Shown piece after piece: positions 25,092 through 37,483 of a stretch of DNA of 64,000 nt. How positions within the stretch are numbered: position 1 is the first letter of the stretch; each line of letters begins with the position of its first letter. Position numbers and translations under genes: made by a program. The notes beneath the pieces are model-generated. The model saw only the letters and a program-made list of their open reading frames with translations, had not been told where the DNA came from and did no database searches. The stretch lies in assembly GCF_020536995.1 (NCBI RefSeq), contig NC_068365.1, positions 39,172,833-39,236,832 on the forward strand. Direction: 5' to 3'. Source of the DNA: Dreissena polymorpha (lineage: Eukaryota > Mollusca > Bivalvia > Myida > Dreissenidae).

Positions 25092-25325
25092 GGCATTGTG
25101 GGAAACCAAAACTTCCTAATAGACCTACCAAACAGTGATGTACTAAATCAACATGGGTTATTAAAATAGTGATTAAAACACCTTCAGAGTTTTGATAATT
25201 TTTTAAGTTTTTTATTTTTAAGGTACAAACATGTTCATATATGTTACTGACTTCATAACTAAACCATTATTGAATATTAACAACAAAATGGCATGTGTGA
25301 ATTTAAAAAAATGCTCATAATAATC

Positions 25326-25539
25326 TTAACCCTTTGCATGCTGGGAAATTTGTTGTCTGCTAAAATGTCGTCTGCAGAATTTCTAAAATAGCATTTTCTT
25401 CGATTTTTTTTTCAAAGAATACTATCATAATAGCAAGCAGTTTGGATCCAGATGAGACGCCACGTTCTGTGGCGTCTCATCTGGATCCAAACTGTTTGCA
25501 AAGGCCATTAAAATTCGGTTCCCGCACTGAAAGGGTTAA
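25326..25539. mobile_element. piggyBac-like MITE, copy 4
   Basis: TTAA-flanked copy about 235 bp after the UFL1 stop codon, in the likely 3' UTR. If transcribed, its palindrome would form a strong hairpin. Confidence 0.8.
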
Positions 25540-25610
25540 AGAATGTGCTGCAAAACCACACTGACACTCTCGATTAAAAGCTTCTATTATGATTTATTTG
25601 TTTTTCAGTA

Positions 25611-25616
25611 AATAAA
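25611..25616 (+). promoter_or_regulatory. Candidate UFL1 polyadenylation signal
   Basis: An AATAAA hexamer lies about 520 bp after the UFL1 stop, followed by T-rich sequence. A TTAA-flanked MITE (25326-25539) would lie within the resulting 3' UTR. Such hexamers are common in AT-rich DNA, so this is only the first plausible one. Confidence 0.3.
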
Positions 25617-26119
25617 ACAAGTTTATTAAATGGTTTTACATTTATTTTTGAATTGTATGTAATTATTATTTATAAACATTTGTACAGCAAAACAATGTTT
25701 TTAAGGTGGGGAATAAATTGTTAACATTCATCTCTGTTTTATGTATTGTCATGACTCTTTCAGTAATATGAATTTTGAGAATGAACAAATCTTCCCGGAG
25801 CTCTGAAAGTTGGTTTGATTAACTTAATAAATTCGTGAGCCAGGGAAAAAAAACAAGTATTGAACATTTTCATTGTTGTTTTTCACTGTTTGAAACAGGG
25901 AATGTTGAATCACTGATAAAACGTCATAAACCATAGGAAAGTGTCCTCAAACTTTCCTCTGTCATGTTACGCATCAGCTGTTTCATTGTCATCTTGTGTC
26001 GGACATGCATTGACAGAGCAAGTCCACTTCTAACCCAATCCTGGATAATGTTGATACCTCGTACAGGCTGTTGATTCACATCAACCTTTTCTTTGGCTTG
26101 CAATGATCCCGCATTATAA

Positions 26120-26347
26120 GTGGCGGTCTGAGAAAACAGGGCTTAATGCATTTGCATAGTGTCGTCCCAGATAAGCCTGTACAGTCGGCACAGACTAATC
26201 AGGGATTAAGAAACTTCCTTTTAACAAAAAAATCTATAAAAGAGTTAAGTGTTGCCCCTGATTAGCATGTGCTGACTGCACAGGCTAATCCATGACGACA
26301 CTTAACGCACATGCATTAAGATCAGTTTCCCCACAACGCGGCTCATA
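26120..26347. mobile_element. MITE-b copy 8
   Basis: From 'ggcggtctgagaaaacaggg' to 'ccccacaacgcggctcat'. It lies between the convergent UFL1 and ZP genes, ending about 18 bp from the ZP stop codon. Confidence 0.65.
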
Positions 26348-26365
26348 TTCCTACTGTCAAGTGAT

Positions 26366-29300
26366 CTAAATATGCCCCTGGATCGTTTCTCTGTTTGTGC
26401 TCTGTTCATGGTCGCGTTGCCCGCTGTCACCTCCATGCTTGTGAGTAATGCTCCTCCATTCCCGTAGATAGTAGGTGGCGACTGAGATGCTGCTAAGCCA
26501 CAGGGCGGAGACAGCCGCCAGTACTGATACAGCAATGACTCTACTGATCCCTTCACATGGCAAGACAACCGAGGTCGGGAGAGCTGCAAGTGGAGAAAAT
26601 AACCATGTCATAAATACAAGACGCTTGTGTTGAGGTTTATTTGGTTACAGCAATTTTAACACAAAAAGAAGGGAGCAAATTTAGCAAAATATAAGTTAAT
26701 TTCCCTCGATAAACCGAATTTTAGTCTTAGTACAACTTGAAGCTACTTTAACAGAACAACTGAAAATACTACCTACACACGTACTTGAAGCTACTTTAAC
26801 AGAACAACTGAAAATACTACCTACACACACGTCACTTTTGTTGAAAAAATATGGCTCTTTGGTAAATTGCCTAAATTGTACCAGAAAGTTGTCACAAACG
26901 AATGGATATCGGTGTGTACGGATTTGATGTACAACTTTCTTACCTTCCATTCCGACACTGAATATGGTTGTCAGGGAGACTTCCCTAGCCACGCCTCCTG
27001 CCGTGCGACGCCATCTCGGCACCATGGCTACAGCCTCCGTGCCATCACAGATGTACTGGAAATAGGACTGCCTCCATGAATTCCTGTACATCTTTTTTTT
27101 CATATTCATACTCATAATATAATATTCACATGTATAAGTGTATGTGGTGCAATTGTACATAATTTGAGATATTATGTTTTGGTGACTTATAGGCCCATCG
27201 GGTCGGGTGCAAAACACATTTGAATATATATTATTATGATGTTTTGTTATATTGCACATATCACGATAATTAAACAATTTACTTACTTACTTACTTACAG
27301 CGGGTGTACATTTTAGATTAAATATAAATCAGAAGCGTAGTCAAAGACGATTAATCTATGGCATTCAAAGCATTTTTGTTCACCTAGTGTCTGGTGCGTT
27401 TAGGAGTCCACTGTAACAATGCTCTTACCCAAAAGGACATGAATAATATTAACGCACATAAATGTATGACGTGTGGTATTTAAAAAAAATGTCACAGAAG
27501 TAAAGATTAATAAATCGTATGTCTGAATGAAGTAACCGCTGAGAAAAAGGCTTTGTTTTAATGCATAATATATGTTCAAGCGAGAAGTTAACCCAGACAA
27601 ACGGACGGACGGACATACAGAAAGACAGACGGAGAGACAGGCAGATGGTCAATGTATCATTATGTGAGAGCATGGAACGACAACTCTGCATGGAGATTGG
27701 TATTAATTGTCCGATATTATTTGCAACTCTACCTATAGATCTCACCTCGACGCAGGGTGCATAGCAGACCTCGAGCACGCAGGAAAACATCATGCTCACT
27801 GGCTCCCGGCGCATAGAAGTCGTTCGGAACATCGCGAAGCTGTTCACCACCACTCCGCGTGACGTCTTGTTGAACCCGCGAAACAGCGCGCCATCTACCG
27901 GGCTCCGCGCCTCGATCAGCGAGATGCCAGACGCGTCACATGACCGGATGTTGATGTCAAACAGGCCTGGAAAGTGTTCATGGTAACTAAGTGACTAAGT
28001 TGCGTTTTAGCGTAGAGATTTTTTATTAGGGAAGAAAAATATATATGTGTGTGTGTGTCTCACGGAGCATAAAGTTGCAATTGACCTACATGTATATTGA
28101 TGCGTTAAAGTACGAAAAATAATTTACGTAAAACCCAAAAACATATTTAACCTTATATCACGGTAAAAAAAAGAAACAGCTTATTTTACTCTTATGCATG
28201 ACAAATTGTATGATAATAAATAACATCGTATTTCATTACAATGTATAATAAAAATTTAAGTTATGGCAATTAAAAGAAGTTGGGTGCAATCTTAATGTGT
28301 TAACACAATTTATGCGTGTGTACATTGTATGATAATCTCGTAAATGTTTTGAATGGGATAAAAACAATTAATAATAAGCAAGCGACAACATATTTCAACA
28401 TCTAACTGCACTTCTAGAAATCGTCACTTTTCAAAATAACATCGCATGCTTTTGCCACAAACCGACTGACTACACCATACCGTCTTTGATTGTATTACAA
28501 TAAGGCTTGTTTAGGGGAGTCCGCCGAATGCATGACCTACAGGAAGTTACGTTAATGACACACATTTGTCCAGTCGAATGTGAAGTAGCCATCGTTCCTC
28601 GTTAACAAATTCTAGAAAGTAAATGCACGCTTTAAGCGTAATTACCTCTACTGAAAGCTAACGACGCAGTACCAAAGTCACTGTAAAAAAAACACCAAAA
28701 AACATGTACAAACGCATCAATTCACTTCCGCAACTTACCGTCGATGTTGTTCGTGAGTTCGATAACCGCTCCGATTTGTGTTCCCAGCTGCACGTAACTT
28801 CCGGTTTTCAACTTCCGTAAGCCCGGGTCGTAAAATGTCATGACCGCCTCCGCTTTAAACACAAACTTACGGAGGTCTTCGTTGTTGTCTCTAAAATCAT
28901 TATCATCGGTGAAAGAACAAAATTCTGATATGAACTTGTAAAACAAACATATTGATATCTCTCTCTTACGACTCCAGTATCGATATTTTCAAGGTGCCTG
29001 TACCACGTGACTTTTTCGGCTATGTGTGGGACAATCGGATGTCAATAAACCATCGCTTCAGGTACGTTTCTAATAATTTCTTCATTAATTCAAAACCATT
29101 TTCAAAAAAAAGACGAGAGCCCGATCATTGTCAAAATACACAACTGTGTTAAGTTTGCGCAAAATTAATTAAGTATTTTTTCCAAAAAGTGCAACCGCGT
29201 TTTTGAAAACACACAAAGTGAAATGCTATGTGTGGTATATTTGTTATTCAATCAACAAAAACGTTCATTATAATATTGTAGAAGGTTTAAAAAATAGGGC

Positions 29301-32300
29301 GGACATTGTAATTCTTCATAGAGAAGCTACATATATTGTATGTTTGCGCATATACATCTGATTCGGAGTCTGTGTATAAAAATGCAATAATGCTATGTGT
29401 GGGACACATTTTTGAAATGCTATGTGTGGTATGCAAGAATTTTCCCGTCAGTTCTGCATTTAATCTGATCACAGTTATGTAAGAATCTAAAACATATACT
29501 TCAGTCTGTACTGCAAATATATCAAATTAACCAAATGTTACATGATGGAATACTGAAGTCATTGTGTAATGTTTAAACAATTTATGTTTAATTGAACATA
29601 AATTTTAAATAAAATACACTGCGTAATTGTTATCCAACCAATGGTCTTTTTTAACAAACACGTTATGTTGAACTATAATATTTTCTTTTTTTGACTTATT
29701 GTCTTTAAATAAATATCATGATTGATATTTCTGCCTGATTATTAAATTCGGTTCTTTTTTATAAATGAATGACAAAAAAAGTAAAAGCACTTGCTTTAAA
29801 ATGGGTTTTACTTCTGTTGTTTTTCAGACTTGACAAGGATTAGTCGAAGGATTTGTAACGCTTTAAGGCGCGAAGCTGTGTTAGAATTAGATGAACACCA
29901 TCAAACCACACGGAAGGTGTTATGCGGCAAGTTAATTATCAAAACCACAGTGACAGAGACGGACCCAGCTTCATTCTGTGATGTTTACGGAAAGCTATTT
30001 CAACTAACCATGCAAACATACCATTTAATATGTATTTTGGCATAATCAAAACAAAGTGTATGTATTGATATTTGTGTATACTAGTATTTATGTGTTTTGT
30101 ATCTATGTTATTAATGAAATTGATTAGATGAATATAAAATCTGAGTATATATGTTAATAAAACAATTGTTTAATAACAAATAACAATATAAATCCAATGA
30201 TGATTGTTTGTGGTCTATTAAGTTCATTTAGTTTCCAATATCATCTCCATATGAATATCTTAAGTATATCAAAATAAACACTTCATTAATAATAACATTG
30301 CTTTATAACCAGCATGCACATGTTACAATACAAATTAAAGCACCAAGTACATAAAGAAGTACATCAGTATTCGCAAAGTAACAAATCTTGCTTTACAAAC
30401 AAATAAATGATCTAATTAACACGTGACAAATGATCATCGCAAAAAGTCTTGGCTTTGGGGGGTTTATTATACCAACAAACATATTTAATTGTATTAATTA
30501 AGAAATACAGTAATATTTTTCTATCATGGTTTGTTGTCGAATAACCCACAGTAAGGAGTATAGATGCGTAGGAATTAAATCACGAGTGCGAAGCACGAGT
30601 GATTTGATAACACGCATCTATACAACTTACTGTGGGTTATTCGACAACAAACCATCATAAAAAAATATAATTTCGATTCTAACACGATTTTGATTTATTT
30701 GGTTCAAGCTTTAGGACGTTAACTATATTTTTCAATACTCCGCCCTTCTTAGTACTTAGTTCACTATTTAGTGACGTCATTGAATTGTACAAACATATGA
30801 CGTCATTTTCATTCATAAATATTTTGCAAATGACGTCACTTTCATTGAAAACAACACTAGTAAAAACTTAATGTCGTCACGTTTATTGATGCTACTGAAA
30901 AGCTGACATGCTATAAATGTTTTCTGAATTACGTTTCCTAACAAATAACATTGTTTGTAGACGTGGTTATGCCACTTATCACCAAATATACAATTTATTG
31001 TTTCATTACATTTATATACATGCTACATTTATTACATTTCTTTCAGAGCGGGTTTTAGCACGTGCATTTTACTGCAATATTTTCTTTATTTATTCGGAAC
31101 TATTTTCGAATTCTAACACGGCACGCGACTTGTTTTCTATAGACAAAGAAGGAAATCAAGTGTGGGTTATTCTGCAATAACTTATGGGCGGAGCTTAATG
31201 TTTCGAAAATAGTTCCGAATAAATAAAGAAAATATTGCAGTAAAATGCACGTGCTAAAACCCGCCCTTAAAGAAGTGTAATAAATGTAGCATGTATATAA
31301 ACGTAATGAAACAATAAATTGTATATTTGGTGATAAGTGGCATAATCACACCTACAAAGAATGTTATTGGTTAGGAAGCGTAATACAGAAAACATTTAGA
31401 ATCTATATAGCATGTCAGCTTTTCAGTAGCATCAATAAACGTGACGTCATTACGATTGTTGTTTTCAATGAAAGTGACGTAATTTGCAAAATATTTATGA
31501 ATGAAAACGACGTCATATGTTTGTACAATTCAATGACGTCACTAAATAGTGAACTTTGTACTAAGAAGGGCGGAGTATTGAAAAATATAGTTCACGTCCT
31601 AAAGCTTGACCAAATCAATCAGAATCGTGTTAGAATCGAAATAATATTTTTCTATGATGGTTTGTTGTCGAATAACCCACAGTAAGTTGTATAGATGCGT
31701 GTTATCAAATCACTCGTGCTTTGCACTCGTGATTTAATTCCTACGCATCTATACTCCTTACTGTGGGTTATTCGACAACAAACCATCATAGAAAAATATT
31801 ATTTCTTAAACATTAAGCTCCGCCCATAAGTTATTGCAGAATAACCCACGCTTGATTTCCTTCTTTGTCTATAGAAAACAAGTCGCGTGCCGTGTTAGAA
31901 TACTTCATGAACTCAATTTCAAATGAAATCTGAATAACTGAAAATAGTGTAAGATGTTTAATGGAAATGCTCATTCGACCCAGTCATGAAAGGGGCTGCA
32001 AGATCTTGTTACCACCGCACCAAGTAATAAACAATACATGTTGTTCAATTTGTTGAATTGTCAAATTTGTGTTTAATGTTTACTTTGATTGTTTTCTTTC
32101 ACTGCAATACTTGCACCATCTGGTTACAAAACAAACAGTCTTTTAAACTTTTGAACATTAACTATATATGACAACTTTTCATTGATCAAGATATCAGTAC
32201 GTCTCTTGAAGGTGCTTCCAAAAATACTTTAATCACCCTGAAAAGAACAAAATACACATGAAATAAACTGTAAAACTTAAAAAAATAAATAAATAATTGT

Positions 32301-35300
32301 CATGCGTCATATATAAGATAGCTCAATAGGATTTAGGTACGAATACATGATTTTACAGAAAAATAAGTTATCGATCCTTTTGTCTTTTTGTTTAAATAAT
32401 GCTGTATTATCTCTTTATGCTTATTTAATAACTCCCGTTACGGTCTAATATGTTTACACATTCCTGATAAAAAGCACACAACCATAAGTTCAATAACACT
32501 TTTTGTAATTTTGTTACAATTATATTCACATGACACCTTGCACAAACAATCCTTACGATTTTGTGTATTAAACACGTGCCTTAGTTTGAAGTAACAATTC
32601 ACTGAAAATTTAACATTTTGTAACAATCAATTTTATAGAAACTCACAAGAAAAGGTTTGCCGCAACAGAAATATTTTCCTTCCCGTGCGTGGGTGGCTTT
32701 GTGTTTGGAGATTCCCGACTGTGTTTTGACCTCTCTCTACCATACTGTTCCCAAACAAATGGCATTCTACAAGTAAAAAAAATATGCATATTAATTATCG
32801 ACAATTATGATAATTTTGAGTTACATGAACGTCGTGATTATCATATTTTAAGCACGCAAAACAGTACCAACAATGTTTTATTGACCAACTTTTGTTATTT
32901 AGACAGACTTAAAATATTATTGATGTTTATGTCAATCTTTCGATTCTCTAGTTTAGTTTGTATATCACACATAGCATTTCAAAAACGTGTCCCACACATA
33001 GTATTTCAAAAACGTGTCCCACACATAGCATTATTGCATTTTTAAGCACACACTCCGAATCAGAAGTATTTGTGCAAACATACTTTGTATGTAGCTTCTC
33101 TATGAAGAATTACAATGTCGGCCCTATTTTTTAAACCTTCGACAATATTATAATGAACGTTTTTGTTGATTGAATAAAAAATATACCACACATAGCATTT
33201 CACTTCGTGTCTTTTCAAACGCGCGGTTGCACTTTTTGGAAAAAATACTAAATTAATTTTGCGCAAACTTAACACAGTTGTGTATTTTGACAATGACCGG
33301 GCTCTCGTCTTTGTTTTTTTGAAAATGGTTTTGAATTAATGAAGAAATTATCAAAAACGTTACCTGAAGCGATGGTTTGTTGACATCCGATTGTCCCACA
33401 CATAGCCGAAAAAGTCACGTGGTACAGGCACCTTGTTTTGTTGGCGCACCTGTTTCACAATACATTTTGGATTGTGAGTAGATTTTAGGACGGAAACATT
33501 TGTATATCAGCCTCGCTCTGGGAAAACGGTTCGTAATGCTGTCACATGTTAATCAGGGACGAAACGGTTTGTAATGCTGTCACATGTTAATCAGGGACGA
33601 AACGGTTCGTGCTGCTGTCACATGTTAATCAGGGACGAAACGGTTCGTAATGCTGTCACATGTTAATCAGGGACGAAACGGTTCGTAATGCTGTCACATG
33701 TTAATCAGGGACGAAACGGTTCGTAATGCTGTAACATGTTAATCAGGGACGAAACGGTTTGTAATGCTGTCACATGCTAATCAGGGACGAAACGGTTCGC
33801 CTTAACTGGATTTTCGTAAAGAAGAGACTTCTTTTAAACGATAAATACTATTTAAGCTGAAAGCGAGTATTGATGTTAAGGAGGTATGTCGACGGGCTTT
33901 CCCCTGCGCATTGACATGGGTAACAACGATCCGTATTCCGTCTTATCCCGCATATGGCAGTGTACCATGATAAAAATTACGTGCTGAAGAAACACATTTG
34001 TGTCTTGTTCTCAGAAAACTGGGCATAATGCATGCGCGTAAAGTGTCGTCCCAGATTAGCCTGTGCAGTCCGCACAGGCTTATCAGGGACGACACTTTAC
34101 GCTTAAACTAGATTTTCGGTAAAAAGGGGCTTCCTTTAAACGAAAAATACCATAAAAACGGACTGCACAGGCTAATCCGGGACGACACTTTACGCACATG
34201 CATTATGCCCATTTTTTTCAGAACACGACTGAATTGAATCACCCTTTCAAACCCAATAGTATTTAATGTCGTAGATATAATGTCCATAATGAGTGCCATT
34301 CATACCCTTTTAAAATATCGACAAATCTTCCTGCAACGAGAACAATGCGTTTTCCTTTGAGAGTCGCTCGTGACGGTATGCCTATAGGCTCAATGTTGAA
34401 TTCTTATTCATCTTGTCATCTTGTTCGTTTCACACAATGTAGATGGGTCGGTGTTGCTTTTCGACATCAGTTATTTTCGATGATGGTATTTAATTTAACA
34501 TAAACGATAATTATCATAACCAATTAAAAGATAATTATAACGTTCCCTTAAATAGTAAATACCTACTCATGAAAACGACATGACTGCAATACTAAAGAAC
34601 AGTACGCAAAAGCGTCTCAAATATATTATGTTATTTTCTGTTATGAACCTATATTATATGAATACTATGACCTGTTAACAACAGTCCGGTCTACTTGCAT
34701 GCGCTAGGAGCAAATTACTAAATGACAGAGTAAACAGTTTACCTTCTATTATCGACTAATCTTATTAGATTCCCCAGGTTAATTACTAAAGCAATCATAC
34801 TCGCTACCGTTCATTAATTAAATATGAGTAAAATAATTAAAAAACAAATGAATACGTCACAGCGTTTAGCAAAAATTTAATAAATACTTATATCACGATT
34901 AGATGTCTTTGGAACTATATAACCATCGAAACGAAAATGTCATGCATCAGGTTTATTGCATTATCACCGAGCAACAACCAATAACATACACAGTTTATTT
35001 TTAATAAATTAGTACAACTGTGGTGGACTTGTATAAGGTTCTAGTCAGCTAAGTGCCGCCTATGTGACGTCATACCTGTTGGCTTTCGTGTCCCACGTGA
35101 CGAGACTCGCCTGATCTGCGAGGCAGACGAACTTTCGTCTGACGTCATAACTCGTCTGCACCAGCTGCGTCCTCTGCAGGACGAACGTAAACTGCTCGTT
35201 CTGAAATGAGCCGCTTTTAAATATATGGACGAATACGGTATGAATGATCTCGATTGCGTGCATACCACTTGAAAATAATTACAAACGAATAGAGTCTAAA

Positions 35301-37352
35301 CTGTTATCTCATTTAAAGATATAAAGGTCATAACCTATTCAATACTTTTTATAAATACATTGGGGCCGTGCTTTGTGAAAAGGGGTTTTAATGCATGTGC
35401 GGAAAGTGTCGTCACAGATTAGCACGTGCAGTCCGCACATGCTAAACATCGACGACATTTTTCGCTTTAATGATATTTCTCTTCTTAGAAAAAATCCAGT
35501 TCCGGCGGAAAGTGTCGTCCCTGACCAGGCTGCACATGCTAATCTGGGACGACAATTAACGGAGATGCATCAAGCCCTCTGTTGACAGAGCACGGCTCAT
35601 TTGGAGATAAGCATTTGCTGGTGTGTCACCCAGTAAACTGAGCAGTCATCGAACGAGCACGTGTAGATCATGGTGCCGTTCTGTGACGGCTGTACGTTGT
35701 AAACAAAGCCCCTATTGAGAATGTAGACGAGGCCGCCCGCCTCGCAGTCCGAGATCCGGAACTGGATGGTCCCCTGCAGGCATGACCACAGGTCCACTGG
35801 AACAGGGGCCATATGTTGTAAAGATTAGTTATCAGTACACGTTACACGTACGATCTGCATTTTAAACACTTTGCTTTAGGAGATGGTTTATAAATCCACT
35901 GTGAATGTGTTTTTATTTTTTCCTTTAAAATCTTAAAACAATCCGATTCCGAAAACTACCATTTCTTATATCTTTAAGTTTTTTAATAATGTGTGTGAAT
36001 TTCGAGGTCTTTCCGCGTCTTAGGCTGCATTGTGTGTAGTGAAGACCTGAAGAATATCAAATCACTACTACATAATTTAAGTACCAGACTCACGACAGTT
36101 GGAACGCATTTTGAATTATAGCTGCAATTTATTTAATATTTTTACTTAAAGTTAATTGATTTTTTGTGTGGTTTTGTGATGAGGGCAAAACCGGAGTACC
36201 CTTAGGAAACTCCTCCTGACCAATATAGCGACCACCAACCAAGGTCACATGCTCCAGGAGTGGGAATTTAACCTGGGTCAACGAGGAGAGACGCACATAT
36301 ACCATCAACTGCCCTAACAGGACAACATAGATTGTCAAACCATCCAGGATGTGGTTTGTATAAAGACTTTTCGGACGTGTTGCTCTTTCTACAGTGTCGT
36401 TTTTAGTGACAGCGATCAAGTAAGTTCATAAAGCAAAAAGAAACGATTACATTTAACCGAAACGATTATGAAATACATATCGTCTAGGATAAGAAAGCTT
36501 TAGATACCGTTGTTACTTTAAGTTTTCGGACACCCTTTTTTAGCATTTTTTTTCGTAACTTAATTTTCGGACATACGGGTTTTCGTGCATAATTAATGTC
36601 TCTTAATTTTCGGACAGTATATTTGTCATTGCTATTCTACAGACTTCAGCCCTGTTTTTTCGCTTATCTTGCGACACTTCGATAATTGATATTTACAACG
36701 GGATACAGATATTAAAACCTGACAGAAGCATGCCTGATGACTACAGACCATTACATTCGTGTAATTTGGTAAATAACCATTTATACCGGTAGAAATAATT
36801 GGATTCACCCAACAGCATTTGAAACAGTTTCGTCCTATTGAGGAGGTTAAATGTTATTTGTTTTTACTATTTCGTTCTATTTCATTTCAGGCGAGAGTTA
36901 GCAAAGTTGTGAAGTTTCTTTAAAGCAGAAAAGAAAGGTAAATCAAAATAAAAATTAGTGTACACCGATTTATTTCTTTTATATCAATATAATTTTTATT
37001 TTCGGACACTTTAATTGATGTCACTAACTTTTCGGACGCCTTTAATTTTTGAAAAGTATTCGTATCTACATTTTCGGACACGGAAACAAAAATATAGAGT
37101 AAAAATATAGTTTCTAAGAGTAATGACGGTACCTAGCATCATCTTGTTCGTTATTCATATCATCGTCTTGCAATACAGGAACACAAACATTTTTCCTGAC
37201 AAATACTTAAATAGTACACATGCTTATATTGTTTATTACATTCAAATTATACCTGTTGGGTCTATCCAATGGTTTTCTCCAGAGCACGTGCAGAGCAGAC
37301 AGGCCGCGAGGATGAGCCAATCTGACTTCCGGTATGACTCGTGGGACCACAT
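26366..37352 (-). CDS. ZP-domain type I membrane protein, 364 aa, 7 exons
   Basis: Exons in transcript order: 37352-37253, 35796-35630, 35200-35076, 28890-28739, 27966-27746, 27055-26944, 26583-26366 (TAG). They total 1095 nt, all phases agree, and the reading frame is complete. The start at 37352 is the ATG before a signal peptide (MWSHESYRKSDWLILAACLL). Residues about 34-290 form a ZP module: a ZP-N-like half (LWSCLQGTIQFRISDC, FVLQRTQLVQTSYD, KFVC) and a ZP-C half (SGISLIEARSPVDG, FSCVLEVCYAPC, YICDG). RWRR at 269-272 is a candidate furin site, followed by a hydrophobic patch (VSLTTIFSVG), one membrane span at about 308-329 and a polar tail of about 30 residues. Possible N-glycosylation sites are NGT and NKT. 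ZP proteins polymerise outside the cell into coats and matrices. I cannot tell whether this is a gamete-coat, matrix or receptor type. Intron 3 holds a 4.4-kb TIR element. Confidence 0.85.
29828..30045 (+). CDS. Exon-like open segment inside the TIR element (unknown)
   Basis: After a good acceptor (TTGTTTTTCAG) there is an open stretch of about 72 codons (…RISRRICNALRREAVLELDE…) ending in TAA. An AATAAA-type signal follows at about 30152. A donor-like CAG/GTACGT sits in the left TIR at about 29060. It may be the last exon of the element's own gene or a captured fragment. I do not recognise the sequence. Confidence 0.2.
30513..31807. repeat. 1.3-kb nested palindrome (foldback)
   Basis: Arms of about 600 bp (30513-31109 and 31202-31807) are reverse complements around a spacer of about 92 bp. 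Each outer tip is itself a hairpin (30513-30668 and its mirror at about 31652-31807), built on 'tggtttgttgtcgaataacc' and 'ggttattcgacaacaaacca'. The spacer (about 31110-31201) reappears inverted at 31808-31905, making a third level of inversion. Confidence 0.85.
33520..33800. repeat. 38-bp tandem repeat derived from MITE-b end
   Basis: Seven near-identical units of 'cggttcgtaatgctgtcaca' plus 'tgttaatcagggacgaaa'. The sequence before ('ctctgggaaaacggttcgta') and after ('cgccttaactggattttcgt') matches the left part of MITE-b, so the array is an internal expansion of one copy of that MITE. Confidence 0.8.
34004..34232. mobile_element. MITE-b copy 9
   Basis: From 'tcttgttctcagaaaactgg' to 'tttttttcagaacacgac'. 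Well preserved, with both palindromic halves. Located in ZP-gene intron 3. Confidence 0.7.
35364..35601. mobile_element. MITE-b copy 10
   Basis: From 'gccgtgctttgtgaaaagg' to 'tgttgacagagcacggctc', which form imperfect terminal inverted repeats. It ends 28 bp beyond the donor side of ZP-gene exon 2. Confidence 0.65.
36130..36400 (-). mobile_element. Probable tRNA-derived SINE with 'actccggttttgcc' body
   Basis: On the minus strand a tRNA-like B-box region ('acccaggttaaattcccact') is followed by 'ggttggtggtcgctatattg' and a 3' segment 'gggtactccggttttgccc'. From memory, very similar bodies recur in SINEs of many animals. An open stretch across it is a chance by-product. It lies in ZP-gene intron 1. 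Confidence 0.5.
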
Positions 37353-37483
37353 GGCCGACCGCTCCTAGCTCCTGACTTCCTAGAGGGCTACTTCAGCGGA
37401 CTTCAATAATTTCGTACAGAACGCCATGATTACACCTCTTTGTGTTTTATAATTCCATGTCCATGTATATTATTTAAATATAG

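Larger units (their letters stand above)
28990..33435. mobile_element. 4.4-kb element with ~450-bp terminal inverted repeats
   Basis: The left arm (about 28990-29435) starts CAAGGTGCCTGTACCACGTG; the right arm (about 32955-33435) is its reverse complement and ends at 33435. Both arms carry several copies of the motif GCTATGTGTGGGACA, as expected for subterminal transposase-binding repeats. The flanks share only TTTT, so the target duplication is unclear. The interior holds a 1.3-kb nested palindrome and one exon-like segment but no recognisable transposase, so it looks non-autonomous. It lies in ZP-gene intron 3. The superfamily cannot be assigned by eye. Confidence 0.8.

Noticed and set aside
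27083-27083. Alternative acceptor for ZP exon 6 at 27083
   Set aside because: It gives a frame clash and an early stop after the phase-0 exon 5; the acceptor at 27056-27057 restores phase and joins CVE to YICDG.
33520-33800. Possible CRISPR or phage-like repeat array
   Set aside because: Head-to-tail 38-bp copies without spacers, derived from a MITE.
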